A stretch of DNA of 64,000 nucleotides from Rhopalosiphum padi (lineage: Eukaryota > Arthropoda > Insecta > Hemiptera > Aphididae): assembly GCF_020882245.1 (NCBI RefSeq), contig NC_083597.1:840581-904580 (forward strand), written 5' to 3'. The position numbers and the translations under genes were made by a program. Of the stretch, positions 9,981 through 20,324 are shown piece by piece (the stretch's first letter is position 1; each line of letters opens with the position of its first letter). The notes under the pieces were generated by a model. The model searched no databases. It was given only the letters and a program-made list of their open reading frames with translations, and was not told where the DNA came from.

Positions 9981-11416
9981 TAAGATTGAAAAGAAACACA
10001 CGACGCGTAGTACTGCGCGTACTGCAGTATACAACATAATGTCATATATATTATATTTTTAATATTATGTTGCTTATGTATATGTGGAATTATATAAAGC
10101 TATACTGCAATATACAATAATCCGGTAACTTTCGTTATTCCCTGGATTTCACATAAATTTATACTGTGAGTATAGTGGCCTAGTCGAAAACATCATACCT
10201 ATATATACATGGTTATATAATACGGCGAAGATGAGACGAATGAGCAAATGTCAAAGAATATTACGTTTGGTAATTAATTATTATTATTATTGTCAGCTGT
10301 GATAGAACCTCGTGGTTCTATGTATATTATACTTCATAATATACAATATACGTATTATGTATAGGTATTCTACAAACAGTAAAAACAATAAATCGTTCGG
10401 CGCTTCGTACATTCTCATTAGCCAAACTAATTATTTTTCACTCAATATACGTATACATATATAATTTTAAATTATTACCAACACATTTTTTTCTTAAGAC
10501 TAATTATTTTTAAATATTCACGGTTTCGACAATCGATAACGATATACCTAATAATAGAATAAATGTATACAGCATGTCAGATCATTTACTTTCTTTATTT
10601 TTGATAAATTATAACAATTTTTTAAAATACCCCAACGATTTTTTTGTTTTTTATTTTTTTGTAATTATTGTATACGATACTAAAATTTTATTACTATTAA
10701 TGGACCGAATATATTATGGGCAAAGGAAAGGGAATCAAACAACTATCGGTTAGTTATACCAGTATATAAAATATGCAATAAAGAAATGAGAAGAAAGTAC
10801 AAACCAGTTGTGTGGAGACTATCATCATGTTTTGAATATATCTTATTGTTAGACTGAAGGCGATAAACGAGAGCAATAAATAATATAGTCAAGGTTAAGT
10901 TATTAAGATGAAAGTGCGGTAGGATATATTTAATTAATGAATAAGTTGTTCGTGATTTAATACATAGGTACATAGGAGGTATCTGCAAGTATAAATAATA
11001 AATACATTATTTAACGGCTCAGTATAATATGGTTTGAATAAATTGAAAAAAATACTTAGTTTTTAAATTCGAATTCTTAAATAAAAACATAAATTAATTG
11101 AATATTAAAAAGGAAACTATTTCATTATTTTATATATCATGCAGTCATTAATGATATAAAAATAAATTCTCGTAGAGCATTACGACAAAAATGTGTATTT
11201 ATTTGTTATCTAGAACTGGATAATAAAATTAAACGTCGCCTTCTAGAAACCGTGGCTTAGACATTAAACAAAAGCAAATTTCGTTAAGAAACATGAGAGT
11301 ATATAAGATAAGTTGGAAATCGATATCGTGAAAATGTTTTTTAACGTCGCGGAAACCTTGATCACATAGACATTATTTAAACCAAAACATATTTATTTTC
11401 GTTTCGTTCCCTGCTT
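9981..11416. other. AT-rich non-coding block
   Basis: No supportable gene. It contains a small perfect hairpin at 10303-10322 and many AT palindromes. The 81-codon minus frame at 10743-10988 is hydrophobic, AT-driven and unremarkable. Confidence 0.55.
10303..10322. other. Perfect 8-bp stem hairpin
   Basis: ATAGAACC, loop TCGT, GGTTCTAT. It is a palindrome-type site in AT-rich DNA. One such stem is not surprising in 64 kb, and no T-run follows to suggest a terminator-like element. Confidence 0.5.
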
Positions 11417-11743
11417 TTGGAACCAGAAAAAAGTATAAAATCTTCTCTAAAAATATTAAAGTGGTCACAGACCGCGGCAATTAAAGTGTATAGTTGTTGG
11501 AAAATCATATACGTATATGTAATTTACGGTCGCAAAAATCGAAAAACGACTGTCGGGCGCGGATTTGCACTACACAGCTACAGACAGGCTACGCACGCAA
11601 CACGCAAACGCCAAGTCCAATCAAGCCGGCTATTGTGTATCCATTTTCAATGGGTAGAAATGTGTGACCGAATAATTATTATTTTCCTACAGCGGACGGA
11701 CTCGGAGACGACTCGCGTGAATGGCCCGTTAAATTGCGAATAA
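11417..11743 (+). CDS. Unidentified open frame, 108 codons
   Basis: The longest plus-strand frame in the window, but it opens with TTG and its first ATG is late (about codon 82), so it is not a normal eukaryotic ORF. The frame is lysine/serine-rich at the start, arginine-rich at 55-70, and ends in NGPLNCE. A splice-acceptor-like sequence (pyrimidines then CAG, AG at 11691-11692) lies inside it and would give a different reading: an exon beginning at 11693 in the CpG-rich sequence. Unrecognised; may be chance. Confidence 0.12.
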   Translation: MEPEKSIKSSLKILKWSQTAAIKVYSCWKIIYVYVIYGRKNRKTTVGRGFALHSYRQATHATRKRQVQSSRLLCIHFQWVEMCDRIIIIFLQRTDSETTRVNGPLNCE

Positions 11744-12109
11744 TCGCGCTTGTCGGACAGGAATATCGGCCACTTCGTCCGACAGTGTACATTATTACAA
11801 TATACCTAATAGTCGTTGTATATGTGCAGCGTACATATACATTTAATATTATTGTTGTAGTGCGACAATCGGAGGACGATTTTCTATCGAAAACTGCAAT
11901 AATCGATCGACGGAAAACGTATCGATCGGGTTCGTCGAGCTTGGCTGGTGCTGGCTGACTGGTGTATTCTATATATAAATACGTCGTCGTCAATCACCTT
12001 CGGCTTGGGTGGAGAGGCTAAACGCCGCGTAATCGTCAAAAATATTTGGACGACGGTGGTGCGGGGACACGCAGACAAATGGCTGTTAAATATGTATAAC
12101 GGCCCTATA

Positions 12110-12110
<1 letters not shown>

Positions 12111-12150
<40 letters not shown>
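12111..12150. repeat. (CA)20 microsatellite
   Basis: Forty uninterrupted bases of CA repeat. Long pure CA tracts can adopt Z-DNA and are usually length-polymorphic. It is paired with an inverted (GT)18 tract 82 bp downstream. Confidence 0.98.
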
Positions 12151-12153
<3 letters not shown>

Positions 12154-12230
12154 TCAGCGGCGTAAACGTTTCGTATACAAAAGTTGCCGGAAAATCATAA
12201 ATCATCGGGACGGTGTAATATGCGCTCTAT

Positions 12231-12232
<2 letters not shown>

Positions 12233-12268
<36 letters not shown>
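12233..12268. repeat. (GT)18 microsatellite, inverted partner of (CA)20
   Basis: Thirty-six uninterrupted bases of GT repeat. As GT is the reverse complement of CA, this and 12111-12150 form an inverted pair able to make a perfect stem of up to 36 bp around an 82-nt loop. Confidence 0.98.
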
Positions 12269-12269
<1 letters not shown>

Positions 12270-12270
<1 letters not shown>

Positions 12271-12447
12271 ACCCTCCTACCGCGACTGTTACCACATCGG
12301 GTGGAGAAGGATGACGGTGGTGGTATTGAAAACTCGGTAAAAACGGGAGCGAAGCCAGCAGTAGTCGTGGCGGCGTTTCAAGTGCGGTGCGGGTTCTCGC
12401 ACAAGAAATTTAAACACAATCCATCAACGTCGAAACGCCGCCGCTGA
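12270..12447 (+). other. Open frame downstream of GT repeat
   Basis: The reading frame that leaves the GT repeat stays open to TGA at 12445-12447 in CpG-rich DNA. Its content becomes protein-like after the repeat: residues such as EKDDGGGIENSVKTGAKPAV, then a basic tail ending SKRRR. There is no ATG after the repeat. It could be a terminal exon, but no convincing acceptor is visible. Unrecognised. Confidence 0.15.
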
Positions 12448-12617
12448 TCGTCTTCACGTCGTCATATACGGCACGTATATAAATAATATATATACATATA
12501 CACTATCGGAATCACGAATTTCATAAACGTTTCGTTTTGTGTACTGCAGATAAGACGCAAAAATATGACGCCGGTAGTGGGTGCAATGTGCGTGCGTGGA
12601 TCGTACGAGTGACTCAC

Positions 12618-12840
12618 CGATCAACCCTCTCCGTTTCTCTGGCGTCCGGGGGTAGCGGGTAGACGGGCAGGTGCGAGACGGATCGTGCTTCGATGGATAT
12701 CGTCGCCGTAATTCGTTTTTAATCGCCGTCGCGGCCGTAAATAACTCAGACGCCTCTCCGGAGCCGTGTAGTCATTAGCGACGGCTGTGTAACGACCACG
12801 CCCCACTCGTTCGAGCTATTATTTTCGTGTTTACCACGAG
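12618..12840 (-). other. Candidate minus-strand first exon with donor
   Basis: Read on the minus strand, GATCG|GTGAGT puts a strong donor at 12617/12618 (GTGAGT is 12617-12612). The sequence upstream on that strand, to about 12840, is CpG-rich and open in more than one frame, as expected for a first exon. One frame of 61 codons (12621-12806) starts with GTG and stops three bases before the donor. Another is open through the donor with a basic, protein-like composition but no ATG. I favour a mostly 5'-untranslated exon transcribed leftward. The exon start is not defined by the sequence. Confidence 0.3.
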
Positions 12841-12907
12841 AGGAGGACTGAAAGACGTGTAAAAGAAAAAAACCTTTGAGGAAAAAAAAAAAATCACCGA
12901 CGACGTT
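12841..12907. promoter_or_regulatory. Possible bidirectional promoter gap
   Basis: A short purine-rich spacer between the minus-strand exon candidate and the plus-strand ORF that starts at 12908. The arrangement would fit divergent transcription. This is inference from layout only. Confidence 0.15.
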
Positions 12908-13108
12908 ATGATTAGCAGCACAGTATATACGACAAACGTCGAACGGGGGAAAACAAGACGCGTGCGTCCGCGGCAGGAAACGAAATTTTTTTCGCGGATT
13001 ACGAAATTGTCGAGAAGCTTATTTTTTCCTTATTGCAATAAAGTGAAAGCGATGATGCGTCGCCGTCATTTCTGTATTAGAAGGCGCAGTTATTCAAATG
13101 TACAATAA
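12908..13108 (+). CDS. Unidentified basic ORF, 66 codons
   Basis: ATG at 12908, TAA at 13106-13108. The product begins MISSTVYTTNVERGKTRRV and is strongly basic, with arginine/lysine clusters around residues 14-22 and 47-60 (MMRRRHFCIRRR). There is no signal peptide, membrane segment or recognised domain. It lies in the right part of a CpG-rich island, head-to-head with a minus-strand exon candidate. A nucleic-acid-binding small protein or chance are both possible. Confidence 0.18.
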   Translation: MISSTVYTTNVERGKTRRVRPRQETKFFSRITKLSRSLFFPYCNKVKAMMRRRHFCIRRRSYSNVQ

Positions 13109-13561
13109 ACAAATACGATTTCGGTCGTTGGTTGATGTATATATGTATAATAGTATATGTTTATACGTACGTGTACGTATTTCTATTTGACAATATGTCA
13201 TACTTCCTCGCCGATTACAGAAAAAACACACTTGACCACCACATAGTTGCATAACGCCTACGCCAGTTTTCATTATTGTTTATATGCATATACATACCCA
13301 AGTATATTTATTATGAGTATGTCTATTTATAGAATTGTTCGGGCACATTTCCATAACTAGGACGTCTCGTCCCGTAATTTCCGCGGTTCATAATATAATA
13401 ATAATTATTATTCTGTTTACCATTCTGTTTACTTCTCGCATATAGAAACTAGAAAGTCCCAGAGTTAAGGACGGCATAACTCACGTGGTACCTAGTGACG
13501 GAAAAAGACTGTCTGAAAATGTCAAGACGTCGTAAATCGATCTATACTAGAATATAGATGA
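13109..13561. other. Non-coding spacer
   Basis: No gene seen. It includes a tandem pair of 11 bp (TTCTGTTTACCA then TTCTGTTTAC) at about 13411-13432. Confidence 0.5.
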
Positions 13562-13831
13562 TCCACGCCTCACGATGAGTATTCGTCAAAAACAGCCTAC
13601 GGCGACGATGACAAAACACACAGTAGTATAGCAAAAACCCGATGGTTGGACGGCGGTCCTATTGTGCAATTCGACGGTTCGAAAAACACGACTATAATAT
13701 TATTATGCCAACACAGTTGTTATTATATTATTACGAATTTGGTTATAAAAACATCATCGTTCCGATACCGTCCACAGTTGAATGTTTTTAACGATCTCAT
13801 TGTTGTGTTAATTATAAATCGAAATTATTAA
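13562..13831 (+). other. Open frame without Met, 89 codons
   Basis: The frame is open from after TGA (13559-13561) to TAA at 13829-13831. The first half has a strikingly protein-like make-up (DEYSSKTAYGDDDKTHSS, then KTRWLDGGPIVQFDGSKN); the second half is hydrophobic and AT-driven. There is no ATG, and the earliest alternative start is a TTG at 13646. It might be an internal exon or a degraded coding fragment. The AG at about 13549-13550 upstream has only a weak pyrimidine tract. Not recognised. Confidence 0.15.
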
Positions 13832-16562
13832 ACGAGCCGAGTCCAATAACGACTACAGAATTTCACTATTCTCTTTTCGGACACGAGTGTGAGCGCATAA
13901 GCCGTGTAGAGATATAACAATATTATATGTACCTACCTATATGACGTTACGCGAACAATACTCAATAACACACGTAATGACCCTTAATTTACATATCACA
14001 CGCCGATCGTTAATGATAATAATATAATACTACTCACATCATAAATTGCATTGTATAGCGTAAGTCTATTTGAGTCAACATGACCACATGCTCATACATG
14101 GTATATTATAGCGGTAATCTATCTATATATGAATAATAATAAAGCAACTGTTTCTCTTTTTATTTCGTTCGATGATCAGTAGAGACTCTACAACTGTAGA
14201 GTGATGTTCAAACTTTCAAAACATATAATACGAGTTTTTGGTGATTCGGCTTATACTTTTCTCTCCGATTGTCTGCACTATAATGGCTATCAAATAGTTA
14301 CAAAGATTACAAAGTTGAACTGCATCAACGTCTTGTATCCACATGAACTATAAAACTCGCGTATAAAGAATTGTATACATAAAAGAAAAAAAATATTACC
14401 ACTTTGATGAACAATACAATGGATATTATATTCATATAGTTCGGTGATTTATATTTCAAAACGTTTCTAATACGCATACTATATAAATATATAATAAACG
14501 GTTGGTATAAATTTCACATAAATAATAATTATACGGAGGCATTTCGAAAATGTATATTTCCATCTGCGCTCGTGAATCCGTGGGTACAAATAAAATAATT
14601 AATTCGTATGCATATCCACCGTCGTGATATTAATAGCGTTTATGTGATTCTAGCAATTTAAGATTTCATTACAGCAGCTGCAATATTGTAGGTTTGTATA
14701 CGCATTTATTTATATTATTATCACATGCGTTGTCTTAATTAAGATTACACCTCACACCTGATATTATAAAACTTAATTGAAGACTCTATAAAATGTATAA
14801 TATTTTAATTATATACGTGTGCCTTAGTCAATATAAGATTTTAATCCCAAATTGATCGTTTCTGTTAAACTTTTATCGTACATTCTCACGATAATATTCG
14901 TATTTTACTCGTTAGGCCCTAATATCTAAGTTGTATTAACATTATATGCATTGCATACATATTTATGACTGACCAATCAATTAAAAAATTATAAACTAAT
15001 TGGATAAAGTTTGATATCAGGTTTATTAAGGGATAGTAATTAATCAAATAATCAAATATTATTATGTATTTTTTTTCAAACTGGTCCAAACGTGGTTTGT
15101 CTGTTTCTGGTAGCTAGTCGCCAACGGCCCAAATTACGTTCATAATTTCGTTACGTTGAAACTTTATGATATTGAAAACTTCTCAAAAACTATATTATAT
15201 GGTTTTATATTTAGGTATAATTAATTATATTTACAATATATACAAAAAGTGCGTAAAAAGTAAATTATTTAAAAACATAAACAAATAAATTATATTGAAC
15301 ACTGAAGAGGGAAAACCATTTCCGCACTTCAATTTAATTATTATTAATTTATCTATTTACTTCCTATGTTAGACGAGTTTCTATGATTATGTCATATTAA
15401 TAAGTTGTTATCTATAAAATATTGAAGTTGATATTTATTTTTGTTTTGAGTAATCAATATGTGTATGATATGTATTTTATTATTTTTACGGGATTAATTA
15501 TTAATCGGTATATGAGATACGACCCGCGTCGCAATCACCTCAAAGCGGATAGTCCGGTTACAAGCAACTGTGTTTTTTTTTTCTTAGGATTGTTATTTAT
15601 TATATTGTCATTGGACTGAGGTGCAAAAGTAGTTTTTAATTAATTGTCCTTTTCCTTCTTCTGAGTGGAATAATAATATTGGCACGTAATAATATCATAT
15701 TACTACGACGTGTCATGTACTGAAGATGGATAAGAAGATAAACTCGACACGGCCTTTTACGATTCATCGACCGGACCGAGGATGTTGACTTCCGCCGTGA
15801 TACCGACATAAAAACATGCATAATACAACGACAAATTTACAACGGATCAAAAAAATAAAAGCAAATAAATAAGACTTGTAATAACCTTTCGTTGGTCGAC
15901 GAAGAGAAAAAATAAAAGTTATTCAATCTCGAGTGAAAATGTAATCAGGAAGCAACAATAATATGCGCTCTGATTCGGATAAGCGGAAAGCAACGCGCAC
16001 AGCCTCATTAACCACATACCAAGTGAGCGTTAATACCACGTGAGCATATATAATAATATAATAATATGTGGTGAAACACGAAATGAGCAACACAATCTTG
16101 CAGGTACATCTATGGTGTGCCAGTCGTAAAATAACCAGGACTACGAGTTGCATATATTGCGAGTTTAGTGACCATTTTTCTATGTGATATGCCAGGAATA
16201 AGGATATATACGATATAATATATCATAGGTACTTAAATTTTTGATCAGTTTCAGAAACTTATTTTTCTCTTTTTTAATACACATTTGGCGCTCCGTATTG
16301 TAGTAATCGACAGTATATAGTTGCGATCAAAAACTCGCGCGGTTGACGTACCTACCGCCGAAACACATAGTATAATAATGCATTTCGCTTTCACCCGACG
16401 CTACTCTGTTATCGACCTACGCACGTGGCTGTACGATTGAAATACGATCCGGATTTCAAATCCTGTTTTGCGCGTTATCCGATCGATCGATTTCGATAAT
16501 TGGAAAATTCCGCGATTGATCGTTTTATTTTTTCTGCCATTTCGGGAATATAATGAAGTGAG
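13832..16562. other. Non-coding block with an acceptor-like tract
   Basis: AT-rich with no supportable gene. A T10-rich tract followed by CTTAG (AG at 15586-15587) is a strong acceptor-like sequence on the plus strand, with a weak donor-like GAG|GTGCAA at about 15620/15621. The arginine-rich minus frame 15636-15821 and the minus frame 15923-16153 are unrecognised and probably chance. CpG density rises from about 16260 towards the next feature. Confidence 0.5.
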
Positions 16563-16583
16563 ATATATATATATATATATATA
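16563..16583. repeat. (AT)n microsatellite
   Basis: About 10 uninterrupted AT units immediately upstream of the ORF at 16589. Confidence 0.9.
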
Positions 16584-16588
16584 CAAGT

Positions 16589-16837
16589 ATGACTGATATT
16601 ACTACCGACCACGTGCCATCGTTACGCGTAATAATAATATACGTCCGTCTGGTTCACAAGCCGCGGCGTGTGACTTCCTGTTTACACACAAACACACACA
16701 CACACATACATTTATATGACACCTGCGGAAGTTTGATGTTTAATTCCGTTATAATTTCATTGGAACAACCCATCGTAGAGAAGGTGAAAGTGCACGATAT
16801 ATTGTGTGATGTTATAATATATATTATTAAACCGTGA
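16589..16837 (+). CDS. Unidentified ORF, 82 codons
   Basis: ATG at 16589, TGA at 16835-16837. The product begins MTDITTDHVPSLRVIIIYV. The middle is a threonine/histidine run encoded by the CA-rich tract 16685-16706, and the C-terminal part (SLEQPIVEKVKVHDILCDV) is protein-like. No domain is recognised. Its stop overlaps the start of the next plus-strand open frame by four bases, so the two together keep about 545 bp open with a single frame change. Confidence 0.18.
   Translation: MTDITTDHVPSLRVIIIYVRLVHKPRRVTSCLHTNTHTHIHLYDTCGSLMFNSVIISLEQPIVEKVKVHDILCDVIIYIIKP
16685..16706. repeat. (CA)n microsatellite
   Basis: A short CA tract with one AA interruption, inside the ORF at 16589. Confidence 0.9.
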
Positions 16838-17133
16838 AAGCGTTTATACATAGCGAACCCGCAAACAATGGTGTGGTTCTTATGGGACTACCCAGTTTGG
16901 AGTTGTTTTTATGCGCCTCCCCATGCCCACTGTCGGTGAACATCTGCGCACCACCGTCTCTGCTATATTTTTGGCGTTGGACTTACATAGTTTCGGCTGA
17001 CGGATGTGCGGTTTGGCCCACTGGCAACCGAGCTTCCGATTGTTTGTACACGCGGACCATTAGTCAAAACCATGAAACGAGAATCGTCGCCGATGTTGGT
17101 GGTATTATAGACGATGGGGTGTTGACAGGGTAG
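16834..17133 (+). CDS. Unidentified open frame, 99 codons
   Basis: The frame starts at GTG (16834-16836) and ends TAG (17131-17133). The segment is GC-richer than its surroundings and the product has an unusually even composition with tryptophans and cysteines (for example YFWRWTYIVSADGCAVW and ETRIVADVGGIIDDGVLTG). There is no ATG at the start; the first Met is at about residue 17. It is not recognised. Possible readings are an exon, a fragment of a decayed gene continuing the preceding ORF by frameshift, or a chance frame in a CpG patch. Confidence 0.2.
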   Translation: MKAFIHSEPANNGVVLMGLPSLELFLCASPCPLSVNICAPPSLLYFWRWTYIVSADGCAVWPTGNRASDCLYTRTISQNHETRIVADVGGIIDDGVLTG

Positions 17134-19848
17134 TGACCCACTCTAGTTGTTTGCGCCTGTGTTTTACTGCCGAGCGACGAAAGAACGATCAGAACCAAAA
17201 TCATTTATAATATGTACATAATATATTATAATAATACGATGTATCTACCTACTATTATAGAAACGGTAGGAAGTTTCTTTTGCAGCGACGTACTTCAATA
17301 TTTCCTTTAAAGCTGATTAAGAAAGAATAAAACAATTATACATAGGTACTATGACTCTATGTATATGACCAAGGCCCAAGAGTGTCTGTTTTGTTTTTTA
17401 CCATCGTTGTAGTATTTGTTGGCTAATTTTTAACTGCCTAATAATATACACGCAAATATTCTAAACTGACATTTTATTTGTATAATAATAATTATATTAT
17501 TAATATTAATAATAATTTTATTTGTTTTGTGTATTATGTTATATATTTCTTTATAGGTAACGATTATAATATGGTAGTGTTTTACTATTTTTCAAATCTA
17601 TGGCAGTGTTTTGATGTCGAATACGCTATTTGCCGTATATTCACTGTATAATATAATACCTATTCGGCTATATGCCAGCATAATATAATATTGTATTCAC
17701 TGTAACAGTATTCAAACCAAAAGATCAAAAGATAGTAATGATGCTGCATGATAAACATTCTTCGAACATGACTGTATAAATTACTGGTATTTCTATTCTA
17801 ACAAAGCATATTATTTAATTATGTCTAGTGAATCGGTTTATTTTGATTGGTCTAGTATATAGCATTATATTAATGCAGTTGATGTTTAATTAAATATGGT
17901 TAAAACACATCTTGCTCCTAAATATATATATATATATATTCCTAGCGTAAACACAAATTTATAATTCTTAGTAATTTTGTACAATGCACGTAACTTAATA
18001 AAGCAAAAACATATTGGCTTGTGCAAATTACATTGAAGTCAGGTAAATAATATATTTCGCTTACATAAAACGAATTCTGAAATTCTATGAACTCTTTGGA
18101 AAAGTATTTTTATAGAATATAATGTTAATTATTTATTACGAGTGTTATGGCATAGGGTACTTGTAGTTTGTACGATACCTATTTATGATGTGTTCTTCAG
18201 AAATGAGGCTATTTAAAATCAAATTCTTATCGGTATCGGAATTTGCGACCAACCGGATACCTTAATTTAAAGATAACTGATTTTAATCTGCTAAGAAATG
18301 TTTTCTAAGAAAGAAGAAACTATGTTACCTACCTAGTTGATTTATTTAAAGTACTTTAGTTCGGTAAGTTCTCGTCTTATAGTTAGCCGACTGGTTTTTC
18401 GGTAGAATCCTATTGTACATCTGTCTTCTATCCGTACAAAGTTTCTTTTTGAGGGCCATTACTCACTAAAACTTCCTATCCATTACTAAAATGGTATATC
18501 TTATCTTTATCTTTGGGTATTTTCCAGCACCAATTTTCAAATCAGGTTAAGGGTCATCGGTAAAATACTACATTATCTATCTCTAACAACATACTCATCG
18601 TCATTCCAAAGTTTTCCAAAAAGAAGTTGGTCAATAGTTATATGCCATGCGGGTTTTGAAAACTAAATATTATGACGTATTAGTATATAGTTTACAAATA
18701 TATTATAATCTTACTCTATAGTAGTTCCGGTAGTTTATCTGTAGGTTTCATGATTCTTAAATTATTTAATTTTCTCAGTTAATTTTATATTATTATAAAT
18801 GTTTTATGACAATATTATGTTATACATATTTAAGATCAAACATGTTAAAAAAAAGTGTACAGTGAATGAATTCAATACTATTTAGACGTTTAAAATTATT
18901 TATACTCGTTTCCGATAGTTAAAAATATTATATTTTATGGTACAGTAATTTGGTTTTAATATTTTTATATATTAGATATTAATTTATTTAGCCACTGATT
19001 TGAGACGTGGAATATACCGTAATTTTGCGTACAATTGATACAATCAGGCTTATATTTTTTCAAATTTTCAAATAAAGCACAATATAAATTCGATTTTTTC
19101 ACGTTTTTAAAATTTGTATCCAAATATGTTTTTTCTTCATTTTTTATACTCTTAAATTTGTTCACGAAAAACCTTGTTCTAACAAATGGATAAATACAGT
19201 ATGTTAGTATGTAATGGTAGTTGATAAAAACTTACCCGCTAAAATGTACCTTATCTAATTCATGTTTCTCTACTCATAACCAAACAAAATGCATTTTTTG
19301 TGTACGAGTAATATAGTCCTTAAATAGCTGCATATAAAGTATAAAGCGAGAAATCTCGAAAGTGGATTTAATATGCCTCAGGTCGATTAAAATATCGTTA
19401 AAAAATAACAATAACTTGTCGTTTATGGAAAATTTGTATTCCTGTGGCTTATAATTTGTCAAGCAACTATTAGCAAAAGTTTATAAAAAAAAGTGCGGCG
19501 ATAATTAAACGATGATGATTCTAACATCGTGTCGACGAACAATGGGTCGTGAACATAAGGGGTATGATGTAGAAAAAAAACGGTACGACTTTTGTCTCGA
19601 CTTCCTGTATAACGTTCGAGAACAATACAGTTTTAATGATGGTGGTGACGGCGTTTTAGTCTCACGATGATTTACCATGTGGAGATAACATTTTATCCAA
19701 TTAATTGTGCTGTATAGTAATATACCATACAACAAATATTATATAATTTAACATATTATGACAACATTTTCTTAAGAAAATATAGTCAAATATTCGTAAA
19801 CATTGGTTTATTGCCATGTATAACTAAACTATTTATAAAGTATATTTA
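17134..19848. other. AT-rich non-coding block
   Basis: No supportable gene. It holds a weak ratchet-like site (pyrimidine-rich tract then TTATAG|GTAACG, AG at 17555-17556), an (AT)9 tract at 17922-17939, and an acceptor-like tract ending TTTTCCAG near 18530. Three minus frames (18965-19165, 19274-19462, 19505-19735) have AT-driven composition and are not credible. Confidence 0.5.
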
Positions 19849-20324
19849 ATGGAAGCATCCTTAACGGACACCTCTAAGTGGCAGACATTTATCGGGAACT
19901 TGAAAATTGTACTACTTTTCTTTAAAAAAAAACCTCTAAATACGGAAACTCTAAATAACGGACTCATTTATGGCTAAATGTTGATAATTTTTATCATAAA
20001 TATTAACGAAGTATACAATCTAAATTTTTACACATTATACTATTAAATTTATCTATTATATCTATTAATCTTATCCGTCGTAGGAAATGAATGGCTCTTT
20101 CGGTAAATTATTTTAATTTAAATAATAATACATATAAATATATTCTTACACACAAATAATATAAATATATATAAATATGTGTATCATGTTTTAAATATGT
20201 ATTTTGATAATTTGATATTGTTCATTTTTCATTTTTATCTCCACCCCCACTAAAAAGCGGATATGTCTAAATAGCGGACACAATTTCGGTGACTGAGAGT
20301 GTCCGATATTAAGAAGTTTCACTG
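19849..20324. mobile_element. Tigger/pogo-like MITE, about 476 bp
   Basis: The right end, reverse-complemented, begins CAGTGAAACTTCTTAATATC and continues GGACACTCTCAG. The left end begins ATGGAAGCATCCTTAACGGA and continues CACCTCTAAG, a clear but diverged terminal inverted repeat. TA flanks both ends (19847-19848, 20325-20326). The CAGT...AACTTC..CGGACAC style of terminus followed by CTAAATAGCGGACA blocks is typical of pogo/Tigger-derived elements (Tc1/mariner superfamily). CTAAATAACGGAC near 19950 also repeats the inner block of the other arm. The interior is AT-rich and non-coding, so this is a non-autonomous remnant. Confidence 0.6.

Noticed and set aside
11884..12271. Two frames (minus 87 codons, plus 107 codons) through the CA/GT repeats
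   Set aside because: Large parts are dipeptide translations of the microsatellites; no independent coding signal.
17532..17562. TTTCTTTATAG|GTAACG ratchet-like site
   Set aside because: The donor half is poor and the pyrimidine tract is interrupted; kept only as a note.
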